The position numbers and the translations under genes are program-made. From Thauera sp. 2A1 (lineage in GTDB: Bacteria > Pseudomonadota > Gammaproteobacteria > Burkholderiales > Rhodocyclaceae): a stretch of 64,000 bases of DNA. The notes under the pieces are model-generated. The model was given only the letters and a program-made list of their open reading frames with translations. It made no database searches and was not told where the DNA came from. The stretch spans positions 124,001 through 188,000 of the forward strand of contig NZ_SSXV01000001.1 in NCBI RefSeq assembly GCF_009469595.2, in the 5' to 3' direction. Below, one piece after another: positions 44,482-54,618 of the stretch (within the stretch, counting starts at the first letter, position 1; each line of letters opens with the position of its first letter).

Positions 44482-45723
44482 ATGCCGACGATGCCCATGG
44501 AAAACGAATCCGCCCTGTCGGGCAAGCGCAAGCGGGTCCTGCTGGCCTTCACCGCCTTCCTCTTCATCGCCGCGCTGGCGTTCGCGGCCTACTGGGCGCT
44601 GTGGGGGCGCTACCACGTCACCACCGATAACGCCTATGTGGCCGGCAACCTGGTGCAGGTTTCGGCCCAGGTGCCGGGAACGGTGGTGGCGATCCTCGCC
44701 GACGACACCGACCTCGTCGAGGCCGGCGCGCCGCTGGTGCAGCTCGACGATGCCGACGCGAAGGTGCAAGTGCAGGCTGCGGAGGCGGCGCTGGGTGAGG
44801 CGGTGAGAGCGGTGCGCGGTTTGTACGCCAGCAAAGGCGAGGCCAGTGCAGGTGTCGCCCAGCGTCTGGCAGACGTGCAGCGCAACCAGCACGAGCTGGA
44901 CCGCGCACAGGCCGAGTTGCGCCGCGCCGCCGACGAGCTGGCGCGGCGTGAATCGCTCTACCGGCAGAAGTTCATCTCCAGCGAGGCGCTGCAGGTGGCG
45001 CGCACCGCGGTCGATTCGGCGCGCGCCAGCCGCGACGCGGCGAGCGCCGCGCTGGAGCAGGCGCGCTCGGCGGTCGCCCAGGCGCGCAGCCAGCAGGCCG
45101 GGGCAGAGGGCCTGGTCGATGGCACTTCGCTGGAAACGCATCCGCGCGTGCAGGCCGCGGCGGCGCAACTGCGCGAAGCTTCTCTCGCGCTGGCGCGCAC
45201 GCGCATCCTCGCGCCGGTGCGCGGGCATGTGGCCAAGCGCAGCGCGCAGGTGGGGGCGCGCATCGCGGTGGGTGCACCGCTGCTGTCCATCGTGCCGGAC
45301 GACCAGTTGTGGGTGGAGGCCAACTTCAAGGAGGCCGAGCTGCGCGACGTGCGTCTCGGCCAGCCGGTGACGCTCGCGTCCGACCTCTACGGCAGCGGCG
45401 TGGAATACCGCGGCACGGTGGCGGGCATCGCCTCGGGCACGGGTGCGGTGTTCTCGGTGCTGCCGGCGCAGAATGCCTCGGGCAACTGGATCAAGGTGGT
45501 GCAGCGGCTGCCGGTGCGCATCGCGCTGGCGCCGGATGGCCTCAAGGAGCATCCGCTGCGGCTCGGCCTGTCGATGAAGGCCTCCGTCGATGTGCACCAG
45601 ACCGACGGCGAACGCCTGGCGAGCGCACCGCGCCCGGGGCCGGCTTTCCAGACCGACGTCTATGCCAGCCGCGCTGCCGAGGCCGATGCGCTGATCGCCC
45701 GCGTCATCCAGGCCAACCGCTGA
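44482..45723 (+). CDS. EmrA-like membrane fusion protein (HlyD family)
   Basis: From ATG 44482 the protein has 413 residues; Met codons at 44491 and 44497 are alternatives. One N-terminal membrane helix (VLLAFTAFLFIAALAFAAYW) is followed by RYHVTTDNAYVAGNLVQVSAQVPGTVVAIL, the EmrA N-terminal lipoyl half, a coiled coil of about 130 residues, and the second half ALARTRILAPVRGHVAKRSAQVG. It should link the inner-membrane EmrB-like exporter with an outer-membrane channel. It lies two bases after marR and 13 bp before the emrB-like gene. Confidence 0.88.
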   Translation: MPTMPMENESALSGKRKRVLLAFTAFLFIAALAFAAYWALWGRYHVTTDNAYVAGNLVQVSAQVPGTVVAILADDTDLVEAGAPLVQLDDADAKVQVQAAEAALGEAVRAVRGLYASKGEASAGVAQRLADVQRNQHELDRAQAELRRAADELARRESLYRQKFISSEALQVARTAVDSARASRDAASAALEQARSAVAQARSQQAGAEGLVDGTSLETHPRVQAAAAQLREASLALARTRILAPVRGHVAKRSAQVGARIAVGAPLLSIVPDDQLWVEANFKEAELRDVRLGQPVTLASDLYGSGVEYRGTVAGIASGTGAVFSVLPAQNASGNWIKVVQRLPVRIALAPDGLKEHPLRLGLSMKASVDVHQTDGERLASAPRPGPAFQTDVYASRAAEADALIARVIQANR

Positions 45724-45736
45724 ACGAGTCCGGCCG

Positions 45737-47266
45737 GTGCAACCCGTCCATCCTCCGCTGAAGGGTTTCACGCTGGTGCTGGCGACGGCAGCGCTCGGGC
45801 TGGCGTCGTTCATGAACATCCTCGACCTGTCGATCGCCAACGTGTCGGTGCCGACCATCGCTGGCGATCTCGGCGTGAGCGTCACCCAGGGCACGTGGAC
45901 CATCACCTCCTACGCGGTGGCCGAGGCCATCATGCTGCCGCTCACCGGCTGGCTGGCCGGGCGCTTCGGCCAGGTGCGCATGTTCGCCGTCGCCACGCTG
46001 CTGTTCACGCTGGCCTCCGCCTTGTGCGGGATGTCGGTGAGCTTTCCGATGCTGCTGGCGGCGCGCGTGCTGCAGGGCATCTTCGGCGCGGCGATGATTC
46101 CGCTGTCGCAGGCGCTGATGACCTCCATCTACCCGCCGGAAAAGCGCGGCCTGGCGATGGGCCTGTGGTCGATGACCACCGTCGTGGCGCCGATCGCGGG
46201 GCCGCTGGCCGGCGGCTGGCTGACCGAGAATCTGTCCTGGCACTGGATCTTCCTGATCAACCTGCCGGTGGGCCTGCTGGTGAGCCTGTTCGCCTGGGAG
46301 CTGCTGGCCGAGCGCGAGACGCCGATCGTGAAGAAACCGGTCGATCACGTCGGCCTCGCCTTGCTGGTCGTGGGCATCGGCTCGCTGCAGATCCTGCTCG
46401 ACAAGGGCAACGAGCTCGACTGGTTCGGCTCGCCGCTGATCGTCACGCTGGCCTGCGTGTCGGCCGTCGCGCTGACCTATTTCGTCATCTGGGAGTGGTA
46501 CGACCCGCATCCGGTGGTGAACCTGCGGCTGTTCACCCGGCGCAATTTCGGCATCGGCGTGGTCTGCCTGCTGCTGGGCACGGTCGCCTTCTTCGGCACG
46601 GTGGTCATCCTGCCGCTGTGGTTGCAGACCTACCACGACTACACGCCGCTGTGGGCGGGCAAGGCGGTGGCCTTCGGCGGGGTGTTCGCGGTGATCCTCG
46701 GCCCCATCGTCGGTGCCAACCTGCATCGCATCGATGCGCGCGCGGTGGCGTCCTTCGGCTTCATCGTGTTCGCCGGCACCGCGTTCTGGAGCACCACCTT
46801 CACGCCCGATGTCGATTACTGGACGGTGGCGCTGACCCGGCTGGTGATGGGGATCGGCATCAGTTGCTTCTTCCTGCCGCTGATCACGATCAACCTGTCG
46901 GGCTTGAGCGGGCCGGAGCTCGCCGGTGCGTCGGGCGTGTCCAACTTCATGCGCAACCTGGGATCGAGCTTCGGCACCGCGGCGGTGACTTCGCTGTGGG
47001 ATCACCGCGGCATCCATCACCATGCGGTGCTGACCGAGCACATCACCCGCCAGGATCCTGCCGCGCTGGACTATCTCGGGCGCCTCGGCAGCCTGGGGCT
47101 GAGCCCGGAGCAGGCACTCGCGCACGCCAACCGCGAGGTGACGGTGCAGGCCTACCTGCTGGCGACCAACGACGTCTTCCTGGTGAGCGGCGTGCTGATG
47201 ATCAGCCTGCTGGGCCTGATCTGGTGGACGCGCCCGCCCTTCACGCCTGCGGGCGGGGCGCACTGA
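45737..47266 (+). CDS. EmrB-like MFS exporter, DHA2 family
   Basis: A 509-residue protein starting at GTG 45737 (MQPVHPPLKGFTLVLATAALGL); no earlier ATG retains helix 1. LASFMNILDLSIANVSVPTI is the EmrB helix-1 motif with the acidic Asp, GTWTITSYAVAEAIMLPLTG and LLAARVLQGIFGAAMIPLSQALM follow, giving 14 predicted helices. With the EmrA-like protein it would form a tripartite efflux pump, presumably for hydrophobic drugs or aromatic compounds. Regulated by the upstream MarR gene. Confidence 0.9.
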   Translation: MQPVHPPLKGFTLVLATAALGLASFMNILDLSIANVSVPTIAGDLGVSVTQGTWTITSYAVAEAIMLPLTGWLAGRFGQVRMFAVATLLFTLASALCGMSVSFPMLLAARVLQGIFGAAMIPLSQALMTSIYPPEKRGLAMGLWSMTTVVAPIAGPLAGGWLTENLSWHWIFLINLPVGLLVSLFAWELLAERETPIVKKPVDHVGLALLVVGIGSLQILLDKGNELDWFGSPLIVTLACVSAVALTYFVIWEWYDPHPVVNLRLFTRRNFGIGVVCLLLGTVAFFGTVVILPLWLQTYHDYTPLWAGKAVAFGGVFAVILGPIVGANLHRIDARAVASFGFIVFAGTAFWSTTFTPDVDYWTVALTRLVMGIGISCFFLPLITINLSGLSGPELAGASGVSNFMRNLGSSFGTAAVTSLWDHRGIHHHAVLTEHITRQDPAALDYLGRLGSLGLSPEQALAHANREVTVQAYLLATNDVFLVSGVLMISLLGLIWWTRPPFTPAGGAH

Positions 47267-47293
47267 CTCGCGCGCCGGCCGCCCGGCTCGGCC

Positions 47294-48283
<990 letters not shown>

Positions 48284-48332
48284 CTAATGCGCCGCAGCGT
48301 GGGCGGCACCCTCGCGCGGCGCGGCGGGGTGC

Positions 48333-48362
48333 AACAAAACGAAAGGCCGGGTGTTCCCGGCC
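48333..48362 (-). terminator. Intrinsic terminator of the DUF2892 gene
   Basis: GGCCGGG (48345-48351) and CCCGGCC (48356-48362) form a 7-bp GC stem with a four-base loop. On the minus strand the stem is followed by TTTCGTTTTGTT (48344-48333), a T-rich tract. It lies 57 bp after the DUF2892 stop. Confidence 0.8.
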
Positions 48363-48418
48363 TTGTTCGTGTGCATTTGGCGATCCCGGTGCGCGATGCG
48401 GTCGCGCCGGATGCGGGC

Positions 48419-48610
48419 TTACTTCTTCTGCAGCGGGCAGGTGTTCATGCCGAACAGCGTGTAGGCCGGACACCAGCCCATCAGGCCGGTGGCGAGCGGC
48501 ACCACGCCGATCCAGGCCCACACCGGGCCGCCCATCAGCGCCCAGGCGATGAGCGCGATGCCCGCCAGGATGCGCACGATCTTGTCCATGCCGCCAACGT
48601 TCGTTTTCAT
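48419..48610 (-). CDS. DUF2892 small membrane protein
   Basis: Sixty-three residues from the ATG at 48610, preceded by CGGAGGC as ribosome-binding site. MKTNVGGMDKIVRILAGIAL begins a two-helix hairpin (IALIAWALMGGPVWAWIGVVPLATGLMGW), followed by CPAYTLFGMNTCPLQ with two Cys, the DUF2892/YgaP-membrane-domain signature. Function is unknown; family members often accompany rhodanese or sulfur proteins. The upstream AT-rich TATATTAG could be a -10. An intrinsic terminator follows. Confidence 0.88.
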   Translation of the reverse strand: MKTNVGGMDKIVRILAGIALIAWALMGGPVWAWIGVVPLATGLMGWCPAYTLFGMNTCPLQKK

Positions 48611-48702
48611 GCAAGCCTCCGATAAGTGTTCGTAAGACTTTTCTAATATAGCACGAATGCCGACGATCTGGGCTGGCTGCGGAATGTGCCGCGCGCCGGC
48701 CG

Positions 48703-49470
48703 TCAGGCGTCGAGTTCCAGCACGACCGGTGCGTGGTCGGAAGGGCGTTCCAGCTTGCGCGGCGCCTTGTCGATGGTGCAACTGCGGCAGGCCTCGCGCA
48801 GCGCGGGCGACACAAGGATGTGGTCGATGCGCAGGCCGAAATTGCGGCGAAAGGCCATCATGCGGTAGTCCCACCACGAGAAGCTGCGCTCCGGCTGCTC
48901 GAACAGGCGGAAGGCGTCGATCAGGCCCAGCCCCTGCAGCGCGCGGAAGGCGGCGCGTTCGGGTTCGGACACGTGGATCTCGTCCTTCCAGTCGGGGTGG
49001 GCGTCACGGTCTTCCGGTGCGATGTTGAAGTCGCCCACCAGCACCAGCTTGTCGTGTGCCTTCAGTTCCTCGCGCAGCCAGTCGGTCAGCGCGGCGAGCC
49101 AGCGCAGCTTGTATTCGAACTTGTCCGATCCCACCGCCTGGCCGTTGGGAAAATAGCCGCACACCACACGCACGCCGGCAATGGTGGCGGCGATGAGGCG
49201 CTTCTGCTCGTCCTCGAAGCCGGGGATGTTGCGCACCACGGTCGTTTCGTCGATCGGCGCCGGGCTCAGGATGGCGACGCCGTTATAGGTTTTCTGGCCG
49301 ATGAAGGCGGCGTGGTAGCCGGCCGCTTGCAGTTCAGCGAGTGGGAAGGCCTTGTCCTCGAGCTTGAGCTCCTGCAGGCACAGCGCATCGGGCTGGTGGG
49401 CGGCGAGCCAGTCGAGCGCCTGCGGCAGGCGGACTTTGAGCGAGTTGACGTTCCAGGTGGCGATCTTCAT
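48703..49470 (-). CDS. xthA: Exodeoxyribonuclease III
   Basis: A 255-residue EEP-family nuclease starting [22 protein letters not shown], with [14 protein letters not shown] (metal Glu), [19 protein letters not shown] (catalytic Asp/Asn) and [26 protein letters not shown] plus [11 protein letters not shown] (catalytic Asp-His). It acts as AP endonuclease and 3'-5' exonuclease in base-excision repair. Complete, with its own upstream region of about 160 bp. Confidence 0.95.
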   Translation of the reverse strand: MKIATWNVNSLKVRLPQALDWLAAHQPDALCLQELKLEDKAFPLAELQAAGYHAAFIGQKTYNGVAILSPAPIDETTVVRNIPGFEDEQKRLIAATIAGVRVVCGYFPNGQAVGSDKFEYKLRWLAALTDWLREELKAHDKLVLVGDFNIAPEDRDAHPDWKDEIHVSEPERAAFRALQGLGLIDAFRLFEQPERSFSWWDYRMMAFRRNFGLRIDHILVSPALREACRSCTIDKAPRKLERPSDHAPVVLELDA

Positions 49471-49628
49471 GGGCTATCCGGTCGTGGCGCACAGCGTTGT
49501 CGCCGGCCTTGCGAAAGGGCGCGCATTGTAACGCGCCCCTTGCACCGTTCAGCGCGGCGGCTGCAGAGGGGTCCATGAAATTGCACCTATGCCACGCCCC
49601 CGGTCAGGCGGCGGGCTCTCACGAACCG

Positions 49629-50123
49629 TCACTTCGAAGGCGCCTTGGGGTAGCCGGCGTCGTCCAGCATGCGGGTCCAGCGTACGGCTTCGTAGCCCTT
49701 CTGCACCTGGTTGCCGACGCTGATGGCCGGCACTTCCTCGGGTGTGCCGAAGCGTTCGCGGTAGGCGGCGATGTCGGCCTCGGTGGCGAGCTTCTGCTCG
49801 GCGAAGGGCACGCCGCGCCGGGTCAGCAGGTTGCGCGCCTCGTCGCACAGGCCGCCGCAGTTGTCGCTGGTGTAGAACGTCACCGGGAAGTCGGTGGCCG
49901 CCTTGCGTGTCGTGTAGGGCAGCGCGGTGTCGGCTGGCGCGTCGCCGAGCTGCTTCTCGATCACCTTGCGCACGTTCTGCGGCGGCGGCCGGTCCGAGTA
50001 GTTCACCCGTCCGCTCTCATCGACCCAGCGATAGGTCTCGGCGCCCCAGGCCGGGGCGCCGAGGCTGCCCAGCACGACGGCCGCACCGACTGCCATGCGC
50101 CAGGGAACGCCCGCTCCACTCAT
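49629..50123 (-). CDS. DUF4124 / glutaredoxin-like periplasmic protein
   Basis: A 164-residue protein with a signal peptide (VPWRMAVGAAVVLGSLGAPAWG, cleavage near GAPAWG-AE), a DUF4124 segment (TYRWVDESGRVNYSDRPPP) and a glutaredoxin/thioredoxin-fold domain starting FPVTFYTSDNCGGLCDEARNLL, with PAISVGNQVQKGY (cis-Pro-like). The usual CxxC is replaced by CGGLC (CxxxC), so redox activity may be altered. Its ATG overlaps the prlC stop by four bases, so it is translated with oligopeptidase A. Confidence 0.8.
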   Translation of the reverse strand: MSGAGVPWRMAVGAAVVLGSLGAPAWGAETYRWVDESGRVNYSDRPPPQNVRKVIEKQLGDAPADTALPYTTRKAATDFPVTFYTSDNCGGLCDEARNLLTRRGVPFAEQKLATEADIAAYRERFGTPEEVPAISVGNQVQKGYEAVRWTRMLDDAGYPKAPSK

Positions 50124-52222
50124 GCATCCACCATTCCGTTGTGACGCAGCAGCGCGTCGACGCGCGGCTCACGGCCGCGGAAGGCCTTGAAGGATTCGAT
50201 CGCCGGACGGCTGCCGCCAACGGCGAGGATCTCGCGCCAGAAGCGGGCGCCGGTCTCGGCATCGAGCAGGCTGCCCTTGCCGGCGCCGGCTTCCTCGAAG
50301 GCTTCGAAAGCGTCGGCCGACAGCACCTCCGCCCACTTGTAACTGTAGTAGCCCGCTGCATAGCCGCCCGCAAAAATGTGCGAGAAACTGTGCGGAAATC
50401 GATGCCAGGGCGGAGGAATCAGCACCGCCACTTCGCGTCGCACTTCGTCGAGCAGGGCCATCACGCGCTCGACCGGCACCGGGCCCGAGGTCTTGTCCGC
50501 GCTGGCGTCGAGCTCGGCGTGCAGGCGCAGGTCGAACATCGAGAATTCGAGCTGGCGCACCGTCTGCATGCCGCTCTGGAAGTTCTTCGCGGCGATCATC
50601 TTGTCGTACAGCGCGCGCGGCAGCGGCTCGCCGGTGTCGACGTGGGCGGTCATGCCCTGCAGCACGTCCCATTCCCAGCAGAAGTTCTCCATGAACTGGC
50701 TGGGCAGTTCGACCGCGTCCCACTCCACGCCGTGGATGCCCGACACCGCGAGGTCCTCGACCTTGGTCAGCAGGTGGTGCAGGCCGTGGCCGCATTCGTG
50801 GAACAGCGTCAGCACGTCGTCGTGGGTGAAGGTGGCCGGTTTGCCGCCGACCGCGCTCGGGAAGTTGCACACCAGGTAGGCGACCGGCGTCTCGGTGCCG
50901 TGCGCGCTGCGGTGGCGGCTGCGCGCCGAGTCCATCCAGGCACCGCCGCGCTTGGTCGGGCGCGCGTGCAGGTCGAGGTAGAAGTGGCCGACGAGGTCGC
51001 CGTTCTTCTCGATGCGGAAAAAGCGGGTGTCCGGGTCCCAGGTGGGCGCCTCGTCGGGCAGGATGTCGACGCCGTACAGCGCGCGGATCACGCCGAACAG
51101 GCCGTCGAGCACCTTGGGCTCGGGGAAGTACTGCTTCACTTCCTGGTCGGAGTAGTCGTAGCGCGACTGGCGCAGCTTCTCCGAGGCATAGGCGACGTCC
51201 CAGGGCTCCAGCGGATCGAGCCAGAGTTCCGCCTTGGCGAAGGACTTCAGTTCGGCGAGGTCGCGTTCGGCGAAGGGCTTGGCCTTGGCCGCCAGCTCGC
51301 GCAGGAAGGCAAGCACCTGGGCCGGCGTGTCGGCCATCTTGGGCACCAGCGACACTTCGGCGAAGTTGGCGTAGCCCAGCATGCGGGACTCTTCCGCACG
51401 CAGCGCCAGGATGCGGCCGATCAGCGGGCCGTTGTCCCAATCTGCCTTGCCTTGCTCGGAGGCGCGCGTGGCATAGGCGCGGTACATGCGTTCGCGTAGC
51501 GCGCGGTTGTCGGCGTACTGCATGACCGGCAGGTAGGACGGCATGTGCAGCGTGAAGCGCCAGCCCGGCTTGCCTTCGGCCTCGGCCGCGGCGCGGGCCA
51601 TCGCCAGCGCATCTTCGGGGATGCCGGCAAGCTCGGATTCGTCGGTGATCAGCTCCTCGTGCGCGTTGGTCGCGTCGAGCAGGTTTTCGGAGAACTTCGC
51701 GGCGAGCTGCGACTGCTCTTCCTGGATTTCCTTGAAGCGCGGCTTGAGTTCGTCCGGCAGCTCGGCGCCGGACAGGCGGAAGTCGCGCACCTCGTGGTCG
51801 AGGATCAACTGGCGGGTGGGCGTCAGCGTGGCGTATTCGGCGCCGTCGTGCAGCGCCTTGTACTTGTGGAACAGCGCCAGGTTCTGCCCGACTTCGGCGA
51901 AGAAGCCCGACACCTCGGGGAGCAGCGCGTTGTAGGCCTCGCGCCATTCGGGGACGTCCTTCACGCTGTGCAGGTGGCCGACCACGCCCCAGGCGCGGCC
52001 GAGACGCTCGCCGGCCTCGTTCATCGGCTCGACGAAAGCTTCCCAGGTGGGGACGGAGGGATCGGCGGTGAGGCGTTCGATCAGCGCCCGGTTCTCGTCC
52101 AGCAACTGGCGGATCGCCGGGGCGACGTGCTCGGGTCGGATATCGGCAAAGCGGGGAAAGCCGGAGAAATCCAGCAGCGGGTTGGATGCGTTGTCTGCAG
52201 GGGAGGACGTTGGCGTCGTCAT
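50120..52222 (-). CDS. prlC: Oligopeptidase A (M3 metallopeptidase)
   Basis: From ATG 52222 the protein has 700 residues (MTTPTSSPADNASNPLLDFSG); upstream residues in the frame are not family-like. DDVLTLFHECGHGLHHLLTK holds the HEXXH zinc motif, and GIHGVEWDAVELPSQFMENFCWE the conserved third-ligand Glu region; FAGGYAAGYYSYKWAEVLSADAF is the typical C-terminal block. It degrades cytosolic peptides, including cleaved signal peptides. It overlaps the DUF4124-glutaredoxin gene by four bases. Confidence 0.95.
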   Translation of the reverse strand: MTTPTSSPADNASNPLLDFSGFPRFADIRPEHVAPAIRQLLDENRALIERLTADPSVPTWEAFVEPMNEAGERLGRAWGVVGHLHSVKDVPEWREAYNALLPEVSGFFAEVGQNLALFHKYKALHDGAEYATLTPTRQLILDHEVRDFRLSGAELPDELKPRFKEIQEEQSQLAAKFSENLLDATNAHEELITDESELAGIPEDALAMARAAAEAEGKPGWRFTLHMPSYLPVMQYADNRALRERMYRAYATRASEQGKADWDNGPLIGRILALRAEESRMLGYANFAEVSLVPKMADTPAQVLAFLRELAAKAKPFAERDLAELKSFAKAELWLDPLEPWDVAYASEKLRQSRYDYSDQEVKQYFPEPKVLDGLFGVIRALYGVDILPDEAPTWDPDTRFFRIEKNGDLVGHFYLDLHARPTKRGGAWMDSARSRHRSAHGTETPVAYLVCNFPSAVGGKPATFTHDDVLTLFHECGHGLHHLLTKVEDLAVSGIHGVEWDAVELPSQFMENFCWEWDVLQGMTAHVDTGEPLPRALYDKMIAAKNFQSGMQTVRQLEFSMFDLRLHAELDASADKTSGPVPVERVMALLDEVRREVAVLIPPPWHRFPHSFSHIFAGGYAAGYYSYKWAEVLSADAFEAFEEAGAGKGSLLDAETGARFWREILAVGGSRPAIESFKAFRGREPRVDALLRHNGMVDA

Positions 52223-52277
52223 GGTCACTGTATATCCGTTGGGGATTTCGTTGCGTTGTCTGTAACTATTCTGCCGC

Positions 52278-52312
52278 AAAAAATACGCCGGGCGCCGCGA
52301 TGGGCGCCCGGC
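52278..52312 (-). terminator. Intrinsic terminator of the DUF2189 gene
   Basis: GCCGGGCGCC (52287-52296) pairs with GGCGCCCGGC (52303-52312), a perfect 10-bp stem with a six-base loop. On the minus strand it is followed within three bases by six T (52283-52278). It lies 41 bp beyond the DUF2189 stop. Confidence 0.88.
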
Positions 52313-52353
52313 TGTTGCGACTATCGTGGTGAGTACCGCCGCACAGTCCCGAG

Positions 52354-53127
52354 TCAGTCGACCAGGTCGCGATAGGCGTGCCAGGTGGCGTGCCCAAGCA
52401 GCGGCAGCAGCACGACCATGCCGATCATCATCGTGGCGAAGCCGATCGCGACCAGCGCGACGATCAGCGCCGCCCAGACCGCCATCGCGCCGAGATTCAC
52501 GCCGACCGCCTTGGCGCTGGTCATCGCCGCGCTGATGGCATCGATGTCGCGGTCCATGATCATCGGGATGGCGATCGCCGACAGCGCAAATACGACCGCT
52601 GCGAGCGCGCCGCCGACGACGAGGTAGGCGACGACGAAGTGGGTGTAGTCGCCCGACAGGAAGACGTCACGCGCGAAGTTGGACAGCTCCGGTACAGCGC
52701 CCTGGTAGAACAGCGCGAACAGGATGGCGGACAAGCGCTCCCACGCGATCAGCGTGATGGCGAGGAACAGGCCGAAGTACATCAGGCTGTCGCCGTGTCG
52801 GGTCAGCCCGCGCAGCGACGCGCCGAAGGACGCCGGCTCGCCCGCATCGTGGCGGCGCGAGATTTCGTACAGCCCGGCCGCGGCGATCGGGCCGACGAGG
52901 AAGAAGCCCGAGATGGCGGCGGTGAACAGGTAGGGCTTGCCGCTTGCGTAGGCCAGGATCAAATAGCCGACCGCGGCAAAGAAGATGCCGTACGTCAGAC
53001 TGGCGCCGAGGTTGTCACGCATGTCGCCCCATCCCAGTTTCAGCCAGTGGAGGGGGCGCGAAGCGCTGACTTCGCGAATGTGCGGCAGGTGGAAGTGCTG
53101 GTCCAGCGAATGCATCGATTTGTCCAT
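52354..53127 (-). CDS. DUF2189 integral membrane protein
   Basis: From ATG 53127, preceded by the strong site GGAGGTTGTC, the protein has 257 residues. After a soluble N-terminus (MDKSMHSLDQHFHLPHIREV, LHWLKLGWGDMRDNLGASLTYG) come about six membrane helices, including AISGFFLVGPIAAAGLYEISRR, the DUF2189 hallmark. The family is of unknown function and is common in proteobacteria. It is monocistronic, ending at an intrinsic terminator. Confidence 0.88.
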   Translation of the reverse strand: MDKSMHSLDQHFHLPHIREVSASRPLHWLKLGWGDMRDNLGASLTYGIFFAAVGYLILAYASGKPYLFTAAISGFFLVGPIAAAGLYEISRRHDAGEPASFGASLRGLTRHGDSLMYFGLFLAITLIAWERLSAILFALFYQGAVPELSNFARDVFLSGDYTHFVVAYLVVGGALAAVVFALSAIAIPMIMDRDIDAISAAMTSAKAVGVNLGAMAVWAALIVALVAIGFATMMIGMVVLLPLLGHATWHAYRDLVD

Positions 53128-53285
53128 GACAACCTCCGTGCGGTGAGGAACGTCCAGGTGGATTCTTGACCGCAGGCGTCGGGCGTGCCCTCGACGCACC
53201 ACGGTCTCGAACTTAGATCAGGACAAAATCGCATGAGTTCATCAATGAGATTGATTGGCGTTCGCTATCGCGTCCCCGCCGCGCT

Positions 53286-54554
53286 TCAATCCCGATTGGC
53301 AGCCCTCCAGATGTTGCGGCATCCGGTTTCGCGCAGGAACAGCGTGGAAACGGTGCCGATCAGTCCGGCGGCGGCGAGCAGGCCCAGGCCGTAGCGGAAG
53401 GTCTCCACCGGATACATCCGCACGCCGTCGACGATGGTGCCTTCCCAGCCGAAATCCATGATCGCGCCCACCGCCGGTTGCAGCAGGGCGCCAGCAAGGA
53501 AGCCGCCCATGTTGGTCACGCTGGTGCTCATGCCCGACAACTGTGGTGGATTCACTTCCTTGGCGCAGGCCCAGGTCAGCGAGAAGCTCGCGGTGACGAG
53601 GCCCATCAGCGCGAACAGCGCGTAGCTGACCGGGACGGGCATGCGCACGGCCGACAGCCACACCAGCCACAGCATGCACAGGGCGACGCTGCCCGCGATC
53701 AGCACCGGCTTGCGCTTGCCGATGCGGTCGGACAGGCTGCCCACGACCAGGCAGCCGACAGCGAGGCAGGCAAAGTACAGCGACAGGTGGTTGGCGGCCT
53801 GCACGCGGCTGAGCTGGTGCACCTGCATCAGGTAAGGTGTGGCCCACAGGCCGCCGAAGGCAAAGAAGCTGCCGGCGAGGCCGAAATTGACCCAGACCGC
53901 CGGCCAGGTGGCGTGATTGCGCAGCACGCCGGCGAGGCCGCCGATGATCGCGGTGCGGTCGATGCGCGGCCGCGGCGCGTCGGCCGAATGGCTCTCGCGG
54001 ATGAAGGCCCAGCACGCCACCCCGAGCAGCGCCGACAGCACCGCGGCGCCAAGGAAAACGCCGCGCCAGGACGTGGCCTGCGCCACCGCCACCAGCGGCG
54101 TGCCGGCGAGGATGGAGCCAAGGTTGCCGAGCAGCATCGCGAGTCCGACGAGCGTGGCGAAGCGGCGCTCGTCGTACCAGACGGCGATCAGCTTGAGCAT
54201 GGCGATGAACACCACCGACACGCCGAGGCCGACCAGCGTGCGGCCGACCAGCGCGACCTCCAGGCTGGGGGCGAGGCCGAACAGCGCGCTGCCGGCGCCG
54301 GCGACCAGTCCGCCAAGCAGCAGGATGCGGCGCGGGCCGAGGGTGTCGACCAGGATGCCCGTCGGCACCTGCATGATCGTGTAGACGTAGAAGTAGGTGG
54401 CCGCGAGCGCGCCGAGCGAGGCGGCGCTGGTCTGGAACGCGGCGGCGAGATCCTGCGCGATGCCCGCGGGGGCGAAGCGGTGGAAGAACGACAGCATGTA
54501 GGCGGCGACGACGACAGCCATCGCCAGCGTGCGGCCGGAAGCAGGCACTTGCAT
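53286..54554 (-). CDS. MFS transporter
   Basis: A 422-residue, 12-helix major facilitator. MQVPASGRTLAMAVVVAAYM is followed by LSFFHRFAPAGIAQDLAAAF, then MQVPTGILVDTLGPRRILLLGGLVAGAGSALFG (motif A, D-x-x-GPRR) and GRTLVGLGVSVVFIAMLKLIAVWYDERRFA. The second half has GSLSDRIGKRKPVLIAGS. It resembles ACS-type or nitrate/nitrite-like facilitators, but substrate cannot be assigned. It follows purC by 64 bp on the same strand. Confidence 0.8.
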   Translation of the reverse strand: MQVPASGRTLAMAVVVAAYMLSFFHRFAPAGIAQDLAAAFQTSAASLGALAATYFYVYTIMQVPTGILVDTLGPRRILLLGGLVAGAGSALFGLAPSLEVALVGRTLVGLGVSVVFIAMLKLIAVWYDERRFATLVGLAMLLGNLGSILAGTPLVAVAQATSWRGVFLGAAVLSALLGVACWAFIRESHSADAPRPRIDRTAIIGGLAGVLRNHATWPAVWVNFGLAGSFFAFGGLWATPYLMQVHQLSRVQAANHLSLYFACLAVGCLVVGSLSDRIGKRKPVLIAGSVALCMLWLVWLSAVRMPVPVSYALFALMGLVTASFSLTWACAKEVNPPQLSGMSTSVTNMGGFLAGALLQPAVGAIMDFGWEGTIVDGVRMYPVETFRYGLGLLAAAGLIGTVSTLFLRETGCRNIWRAANRD

Positions 54555-54618
54555 GGAGATCCCCTCGAGGGCGGGGAGCCTCTTCTCGGGCTCCTCCGCT
54601 GGGTGCTGCCGGCGTTGG

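Noticed and set aside
54576-54600. GGAGCC/GGCTCC hairpin between purC and the MFS gene as an attenuator
   Set aside because: Short stem, no T tract, and not conserved in any way I can test.
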